From Betaproteobacteria bacterium (GTDB lineage Bacteria > Pseudomonadota > Gammaproteobacteria > Burkholderiales > Rhodocyclaceae), in the NCBI GenBank assembly GCA_028065725.1, contig JAPTVL010000420.1:62001-126000 (forward strand): DNA of 64,000 nt, read 5' to 3'. This document shows positions 61,310 to 64,000 of this stretch, piece after piece; positions within the stretch are counted from its first letter, which is position 1, and each line of letters begins with the position of its first letter. Below the pieces are notes generated by a model that was given only the letters and a program-made list of their open reading frames with translations, had not been told where the DNA came from and did no database searches. Made by a program: the position numbers and the translations under genes.

Positions 61310-61949
61310 GCTGGCCGGCCTCCGCGGGTAGTGCCGCGCGGCGCCACTTGCGCCGCTCCAGCCACGAGAAGAACAGCAACCAGGCGCCGAGCACGAAGAA
61401 GCCGCCCGGCGGCAGCACCATGATCACCCAGGGCTGGAAGCCGGCGCCGAACAGCGTGACGCCGAACAGCGTGCCGGCACCGAGGATTTCGCGCACTACG
61501 CCCAGCGCCAGGAGACCGATGGTGAAACCGACGCCCATGCCGGCGGCGTTGATCATCGCCGGCATGGGCGGATTCTTTGCCGCGTGCGCCTCGGCACGGC
61601 CGAGGATGATGCAGTTCACCACGATCAGCTGGATGAAGGCGCCCAGCGCGTCGTAGAGCGCCAGGCTGATGGCCTGGATCGCGTAATCCACCGCCGTGAC
61701 GAAGGTGGCGATGATCACGATATACACCGCGATGCGTACTTCCTTGGGCGTGAGCTTGCGCATCATCGACACCAGCCCGCAGGAACAGACCAGCACGAAC
61801 AGCGTCGCCAAGCCCATCGATATGGCATTGACTGCCGACACGGTGACGGCCAGCGTCGGACACATGCCGAGCACCATGACGAACACCGGGTTCTGGCGCC
61901 AGATGCCCTCCATGAACTCGTCCCAGGTTTTCGGCGTATCGTTGTTCAT
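61302..61949 (-). CDS. rnfE: Rnf electron transport complex subunit E
   Basis: A 215-residue membrane protein (GIWRQNPVFVMVLGMCPTLAVT, VVNCIILGRAEAHA), with Cys in both motifs that pair with RnfA. The start overlaps the rnfG stop (ATGA). The larger ORF upstream is spurious. Confidence 0.97.
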   Translation of the reverse strand: MNNDTPKTWDEFMEGIWRQNPVFVMVLGMCPTLAVTVSAVNAISMGLATLFVLVCSCGLVSMMRKLTPKEVRIAVYIVIIATFVTAVDYAIQAISLALYDALGAFIQLIVVNCIILGRAEAHAAKNPPMPAMINAAGMGVGFTIGLLALGVVREILGAGTLFGVTLFGAGFQPWVIMVLPPGGFFVLGAWLLFFSWLERRKWRRAALPAEAGQHV

Positions 61950-62710
61950 GATTTTTCCACGAGTTTGTCCAGCGTGGGAACCAGGCGCGGCAACAAAGCC
62001 TGCGCCGTATCGTTGATGGCCTTGCCCACGGCGCGCGAGGTGATGGTGGCGCCGGCGATGGCGTCGACCTGCCAGGCGGCGGTCTTGGCTCCGTGCTTGA
62101 CCGCCCTGACCTCGTTGGCCAGCGCCGAGAGGTCGGCCTTGAGCTTGAGGTCGAGCGCCGTGAAGTTGGCGAGAAATTCCCTGTCGGTGATGATCTTGTC
62201 GCCGATGCCCGGCGTCTCCCGCATCGACACGACACCGATGCCGACCACGCACTGGCAATCCGGCTGGTAGCCGAACATGATGCGCACCGTGTCGGCATAA
62301 CCCTTGGCGCCGCCCTCGGCGGCGATGCCGGCGAGCTTGCCGGCGTCGTCGTAGGCGGCGAAGAACTTGACCGCACCGGCTGGAATCGCCGTCTCGCCAG
62401 CGCCGTCCCCGGGGATACCGCTTCGCATAACTTTTGAAATTCCACCACCAGGTTGCGCAAGGAACTCGGCAATCGACTTCGCTTTGGGTAGGACCTTGAA
62501 CACTGCGCGCTCGGTGGCGATGCGCTTGTTGGCGGCGACGGCGTCGTAGGTGCCCTGGTAAGCGCCGACGATGATCAGGCCGCAGATCGCCGACACCAGC
62601 CCGAGGGTGCGGATCATCGCTGCGGTGGGCGATTCCGGTGGGTCGACTACAGGCTGGGTGGCCGCGATCGGGATCACCTTGTGTTCGGTGGCTTTGTCCG
62701 GCGTGTTCAT
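61946..62710 (-). CDS. rnfG: Rnf electron transport complex subunit G
   Basis: A 254-residue FMN-binding subunit with one membrane helix (about 35-54) and the covalent flavin site GATITS (Thr) in DAIAGATITSRAVGKAI. An unusual N-terminal 30-residue polar extension precedes the helix. A DCQC pair in YQPDCQCVVGIGVV is notable. Start overlaps the rnfD stop. Confidence 0.94.
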   Translation of the reverse strand: MNTPDKATEHKVIPIAATQPVVDPPESPTAAMIRTLGLVSAICGLIIVGAYQGTYDAVAANKRIATERAVFKVLPKAKSIAEFLAQPGGGISKVMRSGIPGDGAGETAIPAGAVKFFAAYDDAGKLAGIAAEGGAKGYADTVRIMFGYQPDCQCVVGIGVVSMRETPGIGDKIITDREFLANFTALDLKLKADLSALANEVRAVKHGAKTAAWQVDAIAGATITSRAVGKAINDTAQALLPRLVPTLDKLVEKS

Positions 62711-63855
62711 TTCTTGGGTTTGTTCGGCAGGAAGCGCTTCTTCGGCGTCACCGCGCTGGCTTCTTCGCGCGAGATGTAGCCGGGGTTGAGCGGATAGGTG
62801 GCACGCTTTTTCGCGCGGTCGAGCACGCCGCGACCGAAGGGCACGGGCTGGGTGATCTTCTCGATCAGCGGCGAGGCGGCATTGGCGATCAGGATCGCGT
62901 ACATCACGCCCTCGGGCAGGCCGCTGTAGTAGCGGATCACCACGGTCAAGAGGCCGATCAGCGCGCCATAGACCCACATGCCCTTGGGCGTCACCGGCGA
63001 GGTCGCCATGTCGGTTGCCATATAGACCGCGCCGAGGATCAGGCCGCCGGAAAACAGCATGAAGAAGGGATTCGGGTAGCGCGCCGGATCGAAGGCGAAC
63101 AGCAGCCATGCCGTCAGCGCCGCGCTGCCGAGGATGGCCAGCGGAATGCGCCAGTCCATGAAGCGGCGTGCCGCGAGATAGGCGCCGCAGAGCAGGATCA
63201 GCACCGGCGACGGACCGACCGCCATGTGCCCGGAAAGCGAGGTCAGCAATTCGTCGGCATTGGCGATCACGCCGTCGAACTTCCATTTCGCCAGCGGCGT
63301 GGCGCCGGCCAGCGCGTCGAGGTTCTTCGCCTTGAGCCAGACTGCGGCATCGGCCGGAATCATCAGCGGCCAGGCCAGCGTCGACGGGATGAACTCGGTG
63401 AAGCGGCCGGGCAGAAAGGACGGCGTGTAGGTGGCGATGGCCGTCGGAAACGCCGCCTGGACGAAGGCGCGCCCGACCAGCGCCGGGTTGAAGACATTGA
63501 AGCCGATGCCGCCGAACAGGGCCTTGCCCAGAGCGATGGCGACGATGCCGGCGACCGCGCCCATCCACAGCGGGAAACCGGGCGGCAGGGTCAAGGCCAG
63601 CAGCAGCCCGGTGATCACCGCCGAGTAGTCCGACAGGCGCCCGGCCTGGGTGCCGGTGCGCACGAAGAAACGCTCGGTCAGCACGCAAGCCGCGGTAACC
63701 ACGGCGATCGACGCCAGCGCCGAGATGCCGTACTGGAAGACATAAAAAGTGCAGATCGGCAGCAGCGAGTACACCACATTGCGCATGATGGTCTCTACGG
63801 TCTTTGCCGTCTGCACGTGCGGTGCGCTGCGAATCTCTATCAATGGCTGGTTCAT
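62707..63855 (-). CDS. rnfD: Rnf electron transport complex subunit D
   Basis: A 382-residue integral membrane protein with about nine helices. FMN is likely attached at Thr of [30 protein letters not shown] and [16 protein letters not shown] are family signatures. ATG at 63855 overlaps the rnfC stop. Confidence 0.96.
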   Translation of the reverse strand: MNQPLIEIRSAPHVQTAKTVETIMRNVVYSLLPICTFYVFQYGISALASIAVVTAACVLTERFFVRTGTQAGRLSDYSAVITGLLLALTLPPGFPLWMGAVAGIVAIALGKALFGGIGFNVFNPALVGRAFVQAAFPTAIATYTPSFLPGRFTEFIPSTLAWPLMIPADAAVWLKAKNLDALAGATPLAKWKFDGVIANADELLTSLSGHMAVGPSPVLILLCGAYLAARRFMDWRIPLAILGSAALTAWLLFAFDPARYPNPFFMLFSGGLILGAVYMATDMATSPVTPKGMWVYGALIGLLTVVIRYYSGLPEGVMYAILIANAASPLIEKITQPVPFGRGVLDRAKKRATYPLNPGYISREEASAVTPKKRFLPNKPKK

Positions 63856-64000
63856 GCGGCTTTTTCCCGCAGGATCTGCTTGGCGACGCGGAACTGCTGC
63901 ACCAGCGGAATGTTCGAGGGGCAGACGTAGGTGCAACAGCCACACTCGAAGCAGTCGCCGAGGAAATACTGCTCGCCCATCAGGTCGTATTCGCGCTTGG
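63852..64000 (-). CDS. rnfC: Rnf electron transport complex subunit C, C-terminal fragment (cut by window edge)
   Basis: Only the last 49 residues are in the window. They contain the second 4Fe-4S motif [20 protein letters not shown] and a short tail [15 protein letters not shown]. The upstream part and rnfB would lie beyond the right edge. The short tail means the long C-terminal extension seen in E. coli RsxC is absent. Confidence 0.93.
   Translation of the reverse strand, partial: KREYDLMGEQYFLGDCFECGCCTYVCPSNIPLVQQFRVAKQILREKAA

Overview
This is a GC-rich, densely coding chromosomal segment. Its gene content and protein sequences point to a betaproteobacterium, probably a Rhodocyclales/Sulfuritalea-like facultative sulfur oxidiser (the taxonomic call is inference). 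About 70 protein genes can be supported. No rRNA, convincing tRNA, insertion sequence or CRISPR array is seen, and no gap between genes exceeds 300 bases.

Layout. (1) 1-6.5 kb: the 3' end of ETF-ubiquinone oxidoreductase, a DUF4242 protein, a very large LuxR-type ATPase regulator, a berberine-bridge-like flavoprotein and a truncated hemoglobin. (2) 6.5-18.8 kb: fatty-acyl-CoA oxidation, with two 596-residue acyl-CoA dehydrogenases, etfBA, a TetR regulator with two visible operators, a thiolase and a fused 3-hydroxyacyl-CoA dehydrogenase/hydratase. An AT-richer block carrying a zinc-finger/HNH-like protein and a ParD/ParE-type toxin-antitoxin pair separates the two halves. (3) 18.9-27.1 kb: housekeeping and miscellaneous genes (isochorismatase-like hydrolase, PolB-like exonuclease, IclR regulator, EF-hand and FHA proteins, lipoprotein, YcaO, OB-fold protein, DbpA-type helicase). 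(4) 27.2-30.8 kb: paaABCDE, the phenylacetyl-CoA epoxidase. (5) 31-38.9 kb: a nine-gene V/A-type ATPase operon. (6) 39-55.9 kb: a complete reverse dissimilatory sulfite reductase locus, dsrABEFHCMKLJOPNR plus a siroheme methyltransferase. A six-gene operon diverges from it and encodes a Cas6-like RAMP protein, a tandem TusA, a DsrC homologue lacking both cysteines, an alpha-helical unknown and a TauD-like oxygenase. (7) 55.9-59.6 kb: a heme-c/GGDEF/EAL sensor, a bacteriohemerythrin and a small secreted protein. (8) 59.6-64 kb: a ferredoxin-NADP reductase-like gene and the rnfCDGEA operon with an NqrM-like Cys-rich protein; rnfC continues off the right edge.

How it fits together. Acyl-CoA dehydrogenases pass electrons through EtfAB to ETF-QO and quinone. 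PaaABCDE opens aromatic rings aerobically. The Dsr system oxidises stored or imported sulfur, passing sulfane sulfur through TusA/DsrEFH/DsrC to DsrAB, with DsrL linking to NAD and DsrMKJOP to the quinone pool. Rnf and the V/A-ATPase connect ferredoxin, NADH and ATP to ion gradients.

The two most unusual observations are a dispersed short repeat (AGTCGGCGCYGGC, three free bases, ACGGYG) with eight good and two weaker copies across the window, and the dsr-divergent operon that links a Cas6-like protein and a cysteine-less DsrC to sulfur oxidation.
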